A stretch of DNA of 64,000 nt from Chitinophagaceae bacterium T5-Br10_B2g13 (GCA_001564065.1 LKNA01000008.1:1-64000); one strand, 5' to 3'; shown: positions 29,220-39,765, counted from the first letter of the stretch. Notes: generated by a model not told the origin, from the sequence alone. A program made the numbers and translations.

Positions 29220-29864
29220 TCAGGATTCATAAAGAGCAATGAGAGTAGCTAAATCTTCTTCAAAAAGAGTAGTGTTCTGCATCGAAAGATCACTGATCAG
29301 GGTATTAATGATTTGCTGACCCTGAGCTGAACTAAGTGAGGCAACTTTATCGAAAGAGGAAAAATCATCTGACTGAAAAAGGGGAGAATTAAGGTGGGGT
29401 AAAAAAAGATAGTCGAACCTATGACTCTCTTTTAAACCTGCCAAAAATTCTTCATACCCATAATGATTTTGCAATTTTTCCATAGTTTCATGAGCATCGC
29501 ACCACTGCGTGAGTCGCCGGCTTCGTTCAGCCCAGCGATTTTTGTCGGTTTCTTGCCGGTACAATCTGTTTAGCTGAATTAGGATTTTCTCTTTTTCCTC
29601 ATTGTTGAGGGACTCTGAGAAATAGTAAGCCGGTTGAGCAATCAAATCCTGGTGGTTTTCAAAAAACTGATGAGTGCCCGGAAGATGATATAATGCTGCA
29701 AAAATCGTCTCGCCGCAGTAGTCGAAAAGCTGGGCAATCGATAATGTTTCTTCCGGTTTATCAGTTTCTGAATGGGGCTCTTTATCTGTCTGATTGCATC
29801 CCGCAATCAGTCCAAAATAGAGTAGTATGCAAAGGAGTTTTAGGAATATGGGCTGTTTATTCAT
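29220..29864 (-). CDS. Hypothetical lipoprotein
   Basis: Signal peptide with lipobox LIAGC; 2-nt gap to the upstream PBP gene. Confidence 0.55.
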   Translation of the reverse strand: MNKQPIFLKLLCILLYFGLIAGCNQTDKEPHSETDKPEETLSIAQLFDYCGETIFAALYHLPGTHQFFENHQDLIAQPAYYFSESLNNEEKEKILIQLNRLYRQETDKNRWAERSRRLTQWCDAHETMEKLQNHYGYEEFLAGLKESHRFDYLFLPHLNSPLFQSDDFSSFDKVASLSSAQGQQIINTLISDLSMQNTTLFEEDLATLIALYES

Positions 29865-29866
29865 TA

Positions 29867-32185
29867 CTACCAGCCAATTCTTCCTCGTCGGTCATCCCGC
29901 TCTCTGTCGGCCGGCTCTTCCGGTAATACAAATCCCGGAGGCTGCTCGAATGCATCATAACTCCACGGAGCATCAGGATCGGAAGTTACATTGTTTATAA
30001 ATTGCCCAACAATAGGCAGGGCTGTACGGGCACCCTGGCCAATACTTGTCGGAGAGTTGGTGGGAAATCGAATTCGACGATCTTCACCGCCAACCCAGGA
30101 ACCCATCACAATGTGGGGCATCATAGCAACAAACCAGTTGTCGGCACTGTTTTGAGTCGTTCCGGTCTTGCCGGCTACATCCTGCTGAACGCCGTAAACA
30201 TTACGCAGACGTACACCGGTGCCGTGATAACCATCACCACCACGAATTACGCCTCTCATCATATCAATCATCATGTAAGCCGTTTCCGGACTGATCACTT
30301 CCTCAGTATATTCAGGGTTGAATTCTGCAAGTACATTCCCTTCGCGGTCTTCTATACGGGTAATGGCAACAGGATCAATATGAACACCCTGATTTACAAA
30401 AGTTGTGTAAGCACTTACCAGCTCCAGAAGCGATACTTCTGTAGTACCTAAAGCAATGGAGGGGAAGACTTGAGAGCTTCTCATCTCAATACCAAGGTTG
30501 GAGGCCATTTCGGCGATTTTTCTTGCGGCCGGCATCAGATCATCTGCGCGGTTTGTCCCGGGGGCTCCGGCAATCTCGGGTAGTAAACGTACTGTAACGT
30601 TATTCAAACTACGTGCCAGTGCTTCCCGTAATGCAACCATCTCCGGTCCGGCCGGAACAGATGGATCTTTAGGGCTCCACAACCTGCCGGAGGTTTCGAT
30701 AAAACTGGTTGGAAACTTTGAAAATCTGTGATAGGGCATGTATCCGTTATCAATGGCAACGGCATAGACAAAAGGTTTGAAGGTAGATCCTGCCTGTCTT
30801 CTGGATTGATGCACATGATCAAACTGTTGTGAACCAAAATCGGCACCGCCTACCCAGGCCAATACATTTCCATTTGCGGGATCTACAGCTGTAAAGCTTG
30901 CCTGGAGTTTTGTTTTGGCTCGCTTTACAGAGTCAACATAGGCAGAGTCTGCCATTAACTCAGCAAAGACAACAGACTCCTGATCGGTGTTATATTTCTG
31001 GAAACCATTTTTGTAGCGATCTGTTTCCCTGATATATTCTCGCAAGAACTGAGGGTATTGATCCCAATACTCATCCATATATTCGCCGCCGCGTGAGGTC
31101 CACTCCTGTTCAAAAATTGGCTGAAACTCCAGGAGTTTTTCCTGAACTGCACTCTCGGCATGACGCTGTAGTCTGGAATCGATTGTAGTATATATGACCA
31201 ATCCATCTGTGAAGAGATCATATCCATTTTCTAATGCCCAATCCTGGATTCGGAGGCGTACATACTCTCCAAAATAACGGCTCTCTCTGCCGGATCTTGA
31301 AGGAGGTTGATAATTTAATTGAATCTCTTCGAGCCGCAGATTTTGAAATACTTCGCTGTTTATAAATCCTCTGTTAAACATCTGATTGAGGACAACATTA
31401 CGACGGAACTGTGCCCGTTCAGGAAATCTTCTGGGATTGTAGGCATAAACAGCTCTCAATTGACCAATCAGCGTTGCAGCTTCACTTACGGTGATATCTC
31501 TGGCGGGCTTTCCATAATGAGTACGGGCTGCCTGTTCAATGCCAAATGCACTATTGCTGAATTCAACTGTATTCAGGTACATCTCGATGATTTCGCGCTT
31601 GGTGTAGTTGTTTTCGATCTGAATGGCTGTGATCATTTCCCGCAGCTTTCGGGTAACAGAAACTTCAAATCCAATATTTCGATATAGATTCCTTGCTAAC
31701 TGCTGGCTGATCGTCGATCCACCCTGAATTCTACCCTGTATCCAATAATAGGGAAGTCCCGCGATTCTTCGAATATCGATCCCCCAGTGATCGAAAAAGC
31801 GGTGATCTTCTGTAGCAATTAATGCATTAATAATATTGGGAGAGATCTCGTCTATTGTAACGTAGGTTCTGTTTTCTACAAAGTAGCGATCAAGTACTGC
31901 ACCGTCCCGGCTGCGAACTTCGGTGGCAACAGCAGTTTGAGGGTTTTCAAGTTCCTGGATGGAGGGTAGTCCCTGCACCAGATAAGTAAAATATCCGGCT
32001 CCAATCAGAATAAGCAGTAGCAACGAAAGCCCGCCATAGAGAAGAACTTTTTTTCCTAATGATCCGATTTTAGAGGAATTCTCCGGGGGAGATTCGCTGT
32101 CTTTGTTTTTTCCCATTACACTTTTTCGATACTCCGGATCTTCAAAATACCGATCCATATCGATGTTGTGCTCGTTATCGCTCAT
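29867..32185 (-). CDS. Bifunctional penicillin-binding protein 1A family (transglycosylase/transpeptidase)
   Basis: EDHRFFDHWGIDIRRI, GGSTISQQLARNL, AGSTFKPFVYAVAID, SLNNVTVRL, AGKTGTTQNSADNWF. Confidence 0.94.
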   Translation of the reverse strand: MSDNEHNIDMDRYFEDPEYRKSVMGKNKDSESPPENSSKIGSLGKKVLLYGGLSLLLLILIGAGYFTYLVQGLPSIQELENPQTAVATEVRSRDGAVLDRYFVENRTYVTIDEISPNIINALIATEDHRFFDHWGIDIRRIAGLPYYWIQGRIQGGSTISQQLARNLYRNIGFEVSVTRKLREMITAIQIENNYTKREIIEMYLNTVEFSNSAFGIEQAARTHYGKPARDITVSEAATLIGQLRAVYAYNPRRFPERAQFRRNVVLNQMFNRGFINSEVFQNLRLEEIQLNYQPPSRSGRESRYFGEYVRLRIQDWALENGYDLFTDGLVIYTTIDSRLQRHAESAVQEKLLEFQPIFEQEWTSRGGEYMDEYWDQYPQFLREYIRETDRYKNGFQKYNTDQESVVFAELMADSAYVDSVKRAKTKLQASFTAVDPANGNVLAWVGGADFGSQQFDHVHQSRRQAGSTFKPFVYAVAIDNGYMPYHRFSKFPTSFIETSGRLWSPKDPSVPAGPEMVALREALARSLNNVTVRLLPEIAGAPGTNRADDLMPAARKIAEMASNLGIEMRSSQVFPSIALGTTEVSLLELVSAYTTFVNQGVHIDPVAITRIEDREGNVLAEFNPEYTEEVISPETAYMMIDMMRGVIRGGDGYHGTGVRLRNVYGVQQDVAGKTGTTQNSADNWFVAMMPHIVMGSWVGGEDRRIRFPTNSPTSIGQGARTALPIVGQFINNVTSDPDAPWSYDAFEQPPGFVLPEEPADRERDDRRGRIGW

Positions 32186-32187
32186 TT

Positions 32188-32955
32188 TTAAAATTCTGTG
32201 TGTAAAGTGTTTGGTTTATCGAACTGTTTTTTCTCTGCATCCCATTTAACGAGTTCAACTCTGTTGTTGGTATACAATGCAACGGTCCGATCTTTGTAGA
32301 AAGTACCCAGGTTTATATATGTGCCAAAAGAGAATGTTTCCACTCTGGGAAAATGGTCATGGCCACAAATTACGTAATCATAATCAGTTTCCTTAAGAAA
32401 TTGTTTGGACCACTTATCTAATCTTTCAGGATTTTCGTCCGGATTATTTCTGCTGTAGTTGGAAAACTGCTTCATTAAATGAAGTCCGGAGTCGGCGCTG
32501 TAAATAGTTTGATACGCCTTTGTGAACAGTGGGTGCCGAAGCAGGCGATGGTAAACAGGTCTTTTCAAACCAAATTCTGGATTACTAAGACCGTCACCAT
32601 GATGCAAAAAGAGTTTCTGTGATCCAAGATGCAGTGACTTGTAATCTTTAATTACTTCAAACCCCAGATTTTTGAAGTGTCCCCGGGTCCAGTTATCGTG
32701 ATTTCCTGTAATGTATGTAGCCGGTTTGAATGTATGATTATAGGCAGAAAAGTGATGTAAAAGCCGTTTTCCCATTTCGGGAACCTTGTCTTTAAACTCC
32801 ATCCAGTAATCAAACAGATCTCCAAGTATGTGCAGTTGTATATTATTTTCAATGGAGAACTGCACCAGGTCAATTAAATCATTTTCGAGCTGATCATTTT
32901 TTTGATTAGAAAATGCACCGAGGTGAACATCAGACAAAAAAAGGTGTTTCATCAT
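32188..32955 (-). CDS. UDP-2,3-diacylglucosamine diphosphatase (LpxH-like metallophosphoesterase)
   Basis: FLSDVHLGAF, ILGDLFDYWMEF, TGNHDNW, HHGDGL, CGHDHFPR. Confidence 0.85.
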   Translation of the reverse strand: MMKHLFLSDVHLGAFSNQKNDQLENDLIDLVQFSIENNIQLHILGDLFDYWMEFKDKVPEMGKRLLHHFSAYNHTFKPATYITGNHDNWTRGHFKNLGFEVIKDYKSLHLGSQKLFLHHGDGLSNPEFGLKRPVYHRLLRHPLFTKAYQTIYSADSGLHLMKQFSNYSRNNPDENPERLDKWSKQFLKETDYDYVICGHDHFPRVETFSFGTYINLGTFYKDRTVALYTNNRVELVKWDAEKKQFDKPNTLHTEF

Positions 32956-32958
32956 TAA

Positions 32959-33975
32959 CTACTTTTTTCTGTTGATGATAAACCTGATCAGGTCTTCGAA
33001 ATCGTTTAATCCATCTTTAATTGGGAGTGTATGAAGGGTATCAAGAGCTTTTGAAGCGTAATCCTGCATTGTTTCTTCAGCAGCTTTGAGGCCGTCATAT
33101 TTGTGTACGAAGTTTACGATTTCGTTGACATTGGCCGACTTCTTCTTACGTTTTTTCATCAGTCGCCTGATTTTTAACTGCTCCAAAGCGGGTGCTTTTT
33201 CAAGTGCCTTGATCAAGGGCAGAGTTACTTTTCTCTCCTGAATATCATTTCGAGTGGGTTTCCCTACATTATCAATTCCGTAATCGAAGAGATCGTCTTT
33301 TATCTGAAAGGCGATACCTACGTTCATTCCAATCTCTCTCATGCTTTTAATTACCTCCGGATCATCCGTGGCAGCAATGGCACCGCATTCGCAGCAAGCG
33401 GAGATCAGGCTGGCCGTTTTTTCCGATATAATTTGATAGTAGCGCTCTTCCGTCATGTTAAACAGCTTCGAGGTTTTAAGCTGTCTTAATTCTCCTTCAC
33501 TCATTTTACGAACGGCGTCAGACAGAACATGAAGTAGTTCGTACTCTTTATAGTCAAGAGCTACCAGAAGCCCTTTTGAGAGTAGAAAATCACCCAGTAA
33601 TACGCCGGCTTTATTTTTCCAAAGCTTGTTGATGCTTAAAAAATCTCTTCGCAAATCTGCCTCATCCACTACATCATCGTGTATAAGTGTAGCCGTGTGA
33701 AGAAGTTCGATCATGGTGGCGGCTACGTAGCTGCGCTTATCAACTTTCCCAAACATTCTTGCGGTCATAAAGACAAGTGTTGGGCGAATTTCTTTCCCTT
33801 TTTGACGCAGCAGGTACTGTATGATTTGGTCTAATACAAAAACATCACTCCTTAACTCATCTTTAAAAAAAGATCTGAAGGTAGTGAGATTTTCCTGTAT
33901 AGGAGACGTTATCTCTTTAAGGGAGAGTTGGTTGCTTTCTTTATTTGAATCTTTCAGTACTGCCTCTGAGGCCAT
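32959..33975 (-). CDS. Polyprenyl (trans-isoprenyl) diphosphate synthase
   Basis: GKEIRPTLVFM, LIHDDVVDEADLRR (FARM-type DDxxD), FQIKDDLFDYG (SARM). Confidence 0.92.
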   Translation of the reverse strand: MASEAVLKDSNKESNQLSLKEITSPIQENLTTFRSFFKDELRSDVFVLDQIIQYLLRQKGKEIRPTLVFMTARMFGKVDKRSYVAATMIELLHTATLIHDDVVDEADLRRDFLSINKLWKNKAGVLLGDFLLSKGLLVALDYKEYELLHVLSDAVRKMSEGELRQLKTSKLFNMTEERYYQIISEKTASLISACCECGAIAATDDPEVIKSMREIGMNVGIAFQIKDDLFDYGIDNVGKPTRNDIQERKVTLPLIKALEKAPALEQLKIRRLMKKRKKKSANVNEIVNFVHKYDGLKAAEETMQDYASKALDTLHTLPIKDGLNDFEDLIRFIINRKK

Positions 33976-34103
33976 GTATATATTATCTTTTTATAAATTG
34001 GACTAAAAAGTAAGAATAAACTGATTAAATAGTTGCGCAATGATGAAGGGCTCTTTAGTTTTACAACTTATTCAAATTTACTATGAATCTAAATTTTTGA
34101 ATC

Positions 34104-35072
34104 TTGAAAAAAATAGGTGTTTTAACAAGTGGGGGTGATTCCCCGGGTATGAATGCAGCGTTTAGAGCAATCGTTCGAACTGCGCATTCTTTGGAAATTG
34201 AGGTAGTTGCTATTCGTCATGGTTATAAGGGATTAATTTTAGACGACATTTTTAGTGTTACGTCAAATGATGTATCAAATATAATTCAGAGAGGCGGAAC
34301 AGTTCTGAAATCTGCCAGGTGTGAAGAGTTTCGTGCTCCTGAAGGCAGAGAAAAAGCTGCAAAAGTTCTTGCAAAACATAACATTGAAGCTCTCATTACA
34401 ATAGGTGGTGACGGTACATTTCAGGGAGCCGCGCTGCTTGGAAAGGAACATGATATAAATGTAATCGGAGTTCCTGCCACGATTGATAATGATCTCGTAG
34501 GGTCTGATGAAACGATTGGCTACGATACCGCGCTCAACACAGCGATGGAGGCGATTGACAAAATCCGCGATACCGCAGACGCTCACGATCGTCTTTTCCT
34601 GGTAGAGGTTATGGGTAGAGATGCCGGGTTTATTGCTCTGGAAACAGGTATAGCCGGTGGAGCTGAGCTTATTCTCTTGCCGGAATCGCTCACAGATATT
34701 GACGAGGTAAAAACATCTCTTCATGACGTTTTGAGTGAGCAGAGAAGAAGCAGCCTGGTGGTAATTGCCGAGGGCGATGAAACGGGTGGAGCTCTTAAGA
34801 TTTCAGAAGAGCTGAAGCCTGAATTCAGTAAGTATGAAATGAGGGTTTGTATCCTGGGGCACGTGCAACGGGGTGGTAATCCAACAGCTCGCGACAGGGT
34901 TTTAGCCAGCCGGCTTGGGTCAGCTGCAGTAACGGTGCTCAAAGAAGGGCATAGTCAGGTGATGGTTGGTGTTGTGAATAACAAAATTAAACTGACTCCT
35001 CTTAAAATGACTTTTGGAAAGAAAAAAGACATTAATTTCGATCTGGTTGAATTAGCGAAAATGTTGAGGTAA
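34104..35072 (+). CDS. pfkA: ATP-dependent 6-phosphofructokinase
   Basis: GVLTSGGDSPGMNAAFRAIVR, ITIGGDGTFQGA, PATIDNDL, EVMGRDAGFIA, GHVQRGGNPTARDR. Start is the ATT/TTG-like region called by the track; the exact start is uncertain. Confidence 0.94.
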   Translation: MKKIGVLTSGGDSPGMNAAFRAIVRTAHSLEIEVVAIRHGYKGLILDDIFSVTSNDVSNIIQRGGTVLKSARCEEFRAPEGREKAAKVLAKHNIEALITIGGDGTFQGAALLGKEHDINVIGVPATIDNDLVGSDETIGYDTALNTAMEAIDKIRDTADAHDRLFLVEVMGRDAGFIALETGIAGGAELILLPESLTDIDEVKTSLHDVLSEQRRSSLVVIAEGDETGGALKISEELKPEFSKYEMRVCILGHVQRGGNPTARDRVLASRLGSAAVTVLKEGHSQVMVGVVNNKIKLTPLKMTFGKKKDINFDLVELAKMLR

Positions 35073-35074
35073 TC

Positions 35075-36367
35075 ATGATAAATGTCGATTTAAGAGAAGC
35101 ACTTGAATTTGTTGATGAGGGTGAATTTAAATCAGCCTTGGATCATGCAAACAGTGCATTTAAACAAGTTGTAGAAGGCACCGGTCCGGGCAGTGACTGG
35201 CTTGGCTGGCGTCGTATCCTTGCGGAACCGAACGATGCTGAGATAGACAGGATTGCACAGCATGCCGCAAAAATACGCGAGGACGCCGATATCTTTATAG
35301 TTTGCGGTATAGGGGGATCTTTTACCGGAGCTAAAGCAATTATAGATGCTCTCAATCTTCCTTTTAATTCTAAAGGTCCTGAAGTTCTATTTGCCGGTCA
35401 TCATATGAGTGGGCGGTACCTCGAGCAATTAATGAAGTACCTGCAGGAGCCCAAAAGTGACGGTGAACCCAAAAGCGTTTATCTGAATGTTATATCCAAG
35501 TCGGGTTCTACACTGGAAACAGCATTGGCTTTTCGAACGATCAGAAAATGGATGCACGAATTTTACGATGATGCAAATAAGAGGATTATAGCTACCACGG
35601 GAGAAACCGGTGGTGTTCTCAATAAAATTATTGAAGAAGAGGGCTACTCTAAATATATCATTCCGGAAGATATCGGGGGCAGATATTCGGTTTTAACACC
35701 GGTGGGATTACTTCCGGTATCGGTTGCGGGTGTGGATATTCAAACCCTCTATTATGGAGCAGTGTCTGAGTATGAGCATCTGGAAAAAGACCCTGAAACA
35801 GTTTTGGAATACTCGGCTTTCCGCTACCTGATGCATAAAGAAGGTGTGGCCCTGGACGTTATTGGCTCGTTTGAACCAGAATTGATGGGCTTTGCAGACT
35901 GGACACAGCAACTGCTCGGAGAAAGTGAAGGAAAAGAGGGGAAAGGGTTATTTCCCGCTGTGGCCGGTTACTCAACAGATCTGCACAGCATTGGGCAGAT
36001 GATTCAGCAAGGCCAGCGTAATATGATGGAGACCCTTTTTGTTGTTGATTCGCCGCTATCCCAATTTAAAGTACCGAAGGTTGAATCCGATACGGATCAA
36101 CTATGCTATCTGGATAACAAACTCTTTCATGAGATAAATAAAAGTGCGCAGGAGGGGACAGTTCAGGCTCATCACGAAGGGGGGGTACCTGTAGTGAAAA
36201 TTTTAATAGAAAAGCTGAACGCACAGCAGCTTGGTCAGCTTATCTATTTCTATGAACTAGTGACAGCCGTCTATGTGTATATGCTGAGTGTAAATCCGTT
36301 TAATCAGCCCGGTGTGGAAAATTATAAGCAGGCGATGTACCGCTTGTTGGGTAAAAACGATAATTAG
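35075..36367 (+). CDS. pgi: Glucose-6-phosphate isomerase
   Basis: CGIGGSFTGAKAIIDAL, NVISKSGSTLETALAFR, GRYSVLTPVGLLPV, QQGQRNMMETLFV. Confidence 0.93.
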   Translation: MINVDLREALEFVDEGEFKSALDHANSAFKQVVEGTGPGSDWLGWRRILAEPNDAEIDRIAQHAAKIREDADIFIVCGIGGSFTGAKAIIDALNLPFNSKGPEVLFAGHHMSGRYLEQLMKYLQEPKSDGEPKSVYLNVISKSGSTLETALAFRTIRKWMHEFYDDANKRIIATTGETGGVLNKIIEEEGYSKYIIPEDIGGRYSVLTPVGLLPVSVAGVDIQTLYYGAVSEYEHLEKDPETVLEYSAFRYLMHKEGVALDVIGSFEPELMGFADWTQQLLGESEGKEGKGLFPAVAGYSTDLHSIGQMIQQGQRNMMETLFVVDSPLSQFKVPKVESDTDQLCYLDNKLFHEINKSAQEGTVQAHHEGGVPVVKILIEKLNAQQLGQLIYFYELVTAVYVYMLSVNPFNQPGVENYKQAMYRLLGKNDN

Positions 36368-36368
36368 G

Positions 36369-37007
36369 ATGGACAACAGCAAAAGCAGAAATAAGTACGT
36401 TGCAATTGCCGGTAATATTGGTGCCGGCAAATCATCTCTTACTAGATTGTTGGGAAAAAACTTTAATTGGAAGCCTTACTACGAGTCTGTAGATGATAAT
36501 CCCTACTTATCAGATTTTTATGACGATATGAGGCGTTGGAGTTTCAATCTGCAGATCTACTTTTTGTCGAGCAGATTTCGGCACCAAAAGGAGATTCAGG
36601 AATCGAACCTCAATTTGATTCAGGACCGCACCATCTATGAGGATGTTGAAATTTTTGCGAAAAACCTGTTTGATATGGGTTTAATGAGCGACAGGGATTA
36701 TGAAAACTACAAATCTCTTTTCCACGAAATGGTGAACTATTTAAGGCCGCCGGATCTGTTGATCTATCTAAGGGCAGATGTTCCCACACTGGTTCGTCAA
36801 ATTCAGCAAAGGGGAAGAAATTACGAAAACACCATTCGTATAGAATACCTGGAGCGGTTAAACGGTTTGTACGAAAGCTGGATTGAGAGATACGAGCACG
36901 AAAAGCTCATTATTGATACTGATGATCTCGATTTTGTGAACGACAGCGAAGACCTTGGGAAAATAATTACCCTTGTTGAGCAACGGCTCTACGGATTGTT
37001 TAATTAA
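36369..37007 (+). CDS. Deoxynucleoside kinase (deoxyadenosine/deoxyguanosine kinase family)
   Basis: VAIAGNIGAGKSSLTRLL, IQDRTIYEDVEIFAKNL, LIYLRADVPTLVRQIQQRGR. Track start 36312 overlaps pgi; the ATG at 36369, just after the pgi stop, is preferred. Confidence 0.88.
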   Translation: MDNSKSRNKYVAIAGNIGAGKSSLTRLLGKNFNWKPYYESVDDNPYLSDFYDDMRRWSFNLQIYFLSSRFRHQKEIQESNLNLIQDRTIYEDVEIFAKNLFDMGLMSDRDYENYKSLFHEMVNYLRPPDLLIYLRADVPTLVRQIQQRGRNYENTIRIEYLERLNGLYESWIERYEHEKLIIDTDDLDFVNDSEDLGKIITLVEQRLYGLFN

Positions 37008-37048
37008 ATTGCTTTCCAAAAGATATCTTTTTATTTTTGTAAGCTATC

Positions 37049-37561
37049 GTGAATACGTCAAAACTAACATTTCGGCTCCAGGAAATACCTGACGGTGAAA
37101 GCAATAGAAGTATTGCTCTTGGGGATGCTGAACTTGATTTTACCGAAGAGGTTTCACTGAAAAAAGCGAATGTTGAGGTTAATTTTTATAAAACAGACCA
37201 CTTCATTCAGGTGAAATTCAATGTAAACGCAGATCTTAACTTGATTTGCGATCGTACATTAAAACCATTTGTCTACAACGCGGAAGGTTCATACCATATA
37301 CTTTTTGAGCCAAACCCTGTTGAAGAAAGTGAAACCGTAGAAGGTGCAATAAAACAGATACCGACCGATGATCTTGTAGTAAGTATTGATAAGGAGGTAA
37401 GGGATACGATTTTATTGAATCTTCCGATTCGTAAAATTCATCCTGACTTGTTAGATTCTGACGGAAAACCGAAGAAATTTGAAACTCAATCGTTTGGTCC
37501 TCAACCAGATGAAGAGGAACTGATTGACCCCAGATGGGAAGAACTGAAAAAACTAAAGTAA
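37049..37561 (+). CDS. DUF177 (YceD-like) protein, GTG start
   Basis: Immediately upstream of rpmF, with DUF177 features (DLNLICDRTLKPFVY...VSIDKEVRDTILLNLPIRKIH). Confidence 0.82.
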   Translation: MNTSKLTFRLQEIPDGESNRSIALGDAELDFTEEVSLKKANVEVNFYKTDHFIQVKFNVNADLNLICDRTLKPFVYNAEGSYHILFEPNPVEESETVEGAIKQIPTDDLVVSIDKEVRDTILLNLPIRKIHPDLLDSDGKPKKFETQSFGPQPDEEELIDPRWEELKKLK

Positions 37562-37578
37562 ATCAATAAACTGTAAAA

Positions 37579-37758
37579 ATGGCGCATCCTAAACGAAAGA
37601 CATCCAAAACTCGCAGAGATAAAAGAAGATCACACCACAGGGTAGCGGAGATTCCTCTGGCTGAGTGTTCAAACTGCGGTGCGATGCATCGGTATCATCA
37701 TGTATGCATGGAGTGCGGTTACTATCGTGGCCGTCAGGTACTGAACGTTTCCAAATAA
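37579..37758 (+). CDS. rpmF: 50S ribosomal protein L32 (zinc-ribbon, C+ form)
   Basis: Translated directly: MAHPKRKTSKTRRDKRRSHHRVAEIPLAECSNCGAMHRYHHVCMECGYYRGRQVLNVSK*. 59 aa, absent from the ORF track. Confidence 0.96.
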   Translation: MAHPKRKTSKTRRDKRRSHHRVAEIPLAECSNCGAMHRYHHVCMECGYYRGRQVLNVSK

Positions 37759-37773
37759 TTAAATTACTGAAAA

Positions 37774-38757
37774 ATGCTGATAGCTGTTGATGCTGTAGGG
37801 GGGGATCACTATCCGAAAAATCCTGTTCTTGGTGCTGTTGAGGCTCTGAAGGTTGATGATTCAATTCAAATCCTTCTTTTGGGTCCGGAAGATTTAGTCA
37901 AAAAAGAGCTTTTGGGTCTTGAGTACGATAAAAATCGACTACATATTCAACACGCCCCGGAAGTTATCGGGATGGACGAATCACCGTCAACAGCTGTAAA
38001 AAGCAAGAAGGCATCTTCAATTACGCTTGGTATTTCTGCCCATAAGCAGGGAGAGTGTGATGCTTTTGTAAGTGCCGGAAATACCGGAGCACTCTTAGCT
38101 GCTTCAACGTTTATCCTGGGTAAACTTGAAGGCATAATGAGACCGACTATATCAGCTACTTATCCAACCCTAAAAGGTATAAGTCTTCTCATAGATGCGG
38201 GTGCTAATCTGGAACTAAAGCCGGAAATGTATCTGCAATTTGCTCAAATGGGGAAAATCTTTGCTGAGGAGATTTTAAATAAACCCAATCCAACCATTGG
38301 ACTTTTAAACATCGGTGAAGAGCCGGAGAAAGGCACCGACACCCATAAAGAGGTGTACAAGCTTTTGAGTGAAATGGACTCTTTTAAGGGGAACATTGAA
38401 GGAAAAGATATTCTCTACGGGGCAACAGATATCTATCTCACAGATGGATTCACCGGTAATGTAGTTCTTAAATTTGGCGAATCCATTCCCGGAGTTTTAA
38501 AAATGCTTCTCTCAAAAACGATGGAAGAAGAGCAGGTTGCCCCCGAGGTTCAAAAACAGCTCTACACAATTCTAACAAAAGGGCTCAATACATTTAACTA
38601 CGAACATGTAGGCGGAGTCCCTTTTCTAGGCGTAAATGGAACAAGTCTGGTTGGTCACGGTGGAAGTTCTCCGATGGCGATCAAGAATATGATTTTAAAC
38701 GCAGCTCAATGCGTTTCTCATAAGTTGAATGATAAAATCGTAGCTTCTCTTAATTAA
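37774..38757 (+). CDS. plsX: Phosphate acyltransferase
   Basis: AVDAVGGDHYPKNPVLGAVEAL; SAGNTGALLAAS. Confidence 0.95.
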   Translation: MLIAVDAVGGDHYPKNPVLGAVEALKVDDSIQILLLGPEDLVKKELLGLEYDKNRLHIQHAPEVIGMDESPSTAVKSKKASSITLGISAHKQGECDAFVSAGNTGALLAASTFILGKLEGIMRPTISATYPTLKGISLLIDAGANLELKPEMYLQFAQMGKIFAEEILNKPNPTIGLLNIGEEPEKGTDTHKEVYKLLSEMDSFKGNIEGKDILYGATDIYLTDGFTGNVVLKFGESIPGVLKMLLSKTMEEEQVAPEVQKQLYTILTKGLNTFNYEHVGGVPFLGVNGTSLVGHGGSSPMAIKNMILNAAQCVSHKLNDKIVASLN

Positions 38758-38775
38758 TATTACTTAAAAAATTTA

Positions 38776-39765
38776 ATGGCTTTAAAGCGATCAAAAATCA
38801 CCGGTGTGGGAAAATATCTCCCGGACTATGTGATGACAAACGAAGAACTGGAAAAGCACGTAGATACCAACGACGAATGGATCAGGTCGAGAACAGGTAT
38901 AGCTGAACGAAGAATTTTAAAAGATCCGGATAAGGCAACCTCTTTCATGGCTACAAATGCTGCAGAAGATGCCTTACAAGATGCCGGTGTTGACGCCGAA
39001 GAGATCGATTTAATTATTGTTGCTACAGTTACACCCGATTATCTGTTTCCAGCAACGGCGGCTTTGGTTCAAAAACGAATTGGAGCTACAAAAGCATTCG
39101 CTTATGATCTTTCTGCTGCGTGTTCCGGCTTCCTATTCGCACTTTCAACGGCCGGTTCTATGATTGAATCAGGTAGAATCAAAAAAGCTTTGGTGATCGG
39201 CGCTGATAAAATGAGTTCTATCATAGATTTTACCGACCGGACAACCTGTATTCTTTTTGGAGATGGTGCCGGTGCAGTAGTTCTGGAAGAGACCGATCAG
39301 GACGAAGGCATTGTTGATTTTGTTCAATATACAGATGGAGATGAAAACTGTATGCTTTATCAGCCTGCCGGTGGCAGCTTGAATCCTGCAACTGAAGAAA
39401 CTGTTAAGAATAAACAGCACTATATCAGGCAGGATGGCAGATCCGTGTTTAAAAAAGCAACGGAAGGAATGGCTGATGTATCGCTTGAAATAATGGAAAA
39501 GAATAACCTATCGGCAGATGATGTTGCATGGTTAGTGCCACACCAGGCAAATTTACGTATCATTGATGCTACGGCAAGAAGAATGGGGCTGAGTAAAGAT
39601 AAGGTAATGGTAAACATCAATAAGTATGGAAATACCACTGCCGCTACCATACCTCTTTGTTTATACGACTGGAAAGATAAATTAAATAAAGGCGACAAGA
39701 TTATACTATCGGCATTTGGCGGTGGTTTAACCTGGGGCGCCATCTATTTAAAATGGAGTAAATAA
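38776..39765 (+). CDS. fabH: Beta-ketoacyl-ACP synthase III
   Basis: DLSAACSGFLFALSTA (active-site Cys), PHQANLRIIDATARRMG, NKYGNTTAATIPLCL. Confidence 0.96.
   Translation: MALKRSKITGVGKYLPDYVMTNEELEKHVDTNDEWIRSRTGIAERRILKDPDKATSFMATNAAEDALQDAGVDAEEIDLIIVATVTPDYLFPATAALVQKRIGATKAFAYDLSAACSGFLFALSTAGSMIESGRIKKALVIGADKMSSIIDFTDRTTCILFGDGAGAVVLEETDQDEGIVDFVQYTDGDENCMLYQPAGGSLNPATEETVKNKQHYIRQDGRSVFKKATEGMADVSLEIMEKNNLSADDVAWLVPHQANLRIIDATARRMGLSKDKVMVNINKYGNTTAATIPLCLYDWKDKLNKGDKIILSAFGGGLTWGAIYLKWSK

Noticed and set aside
36312-36368. Upstream start of the deoxynucleoside kinase ORF
   Set aside because: Overlaps pgi coding sequence; the ATG at 36369 directly after the pgi stop is more plausible.
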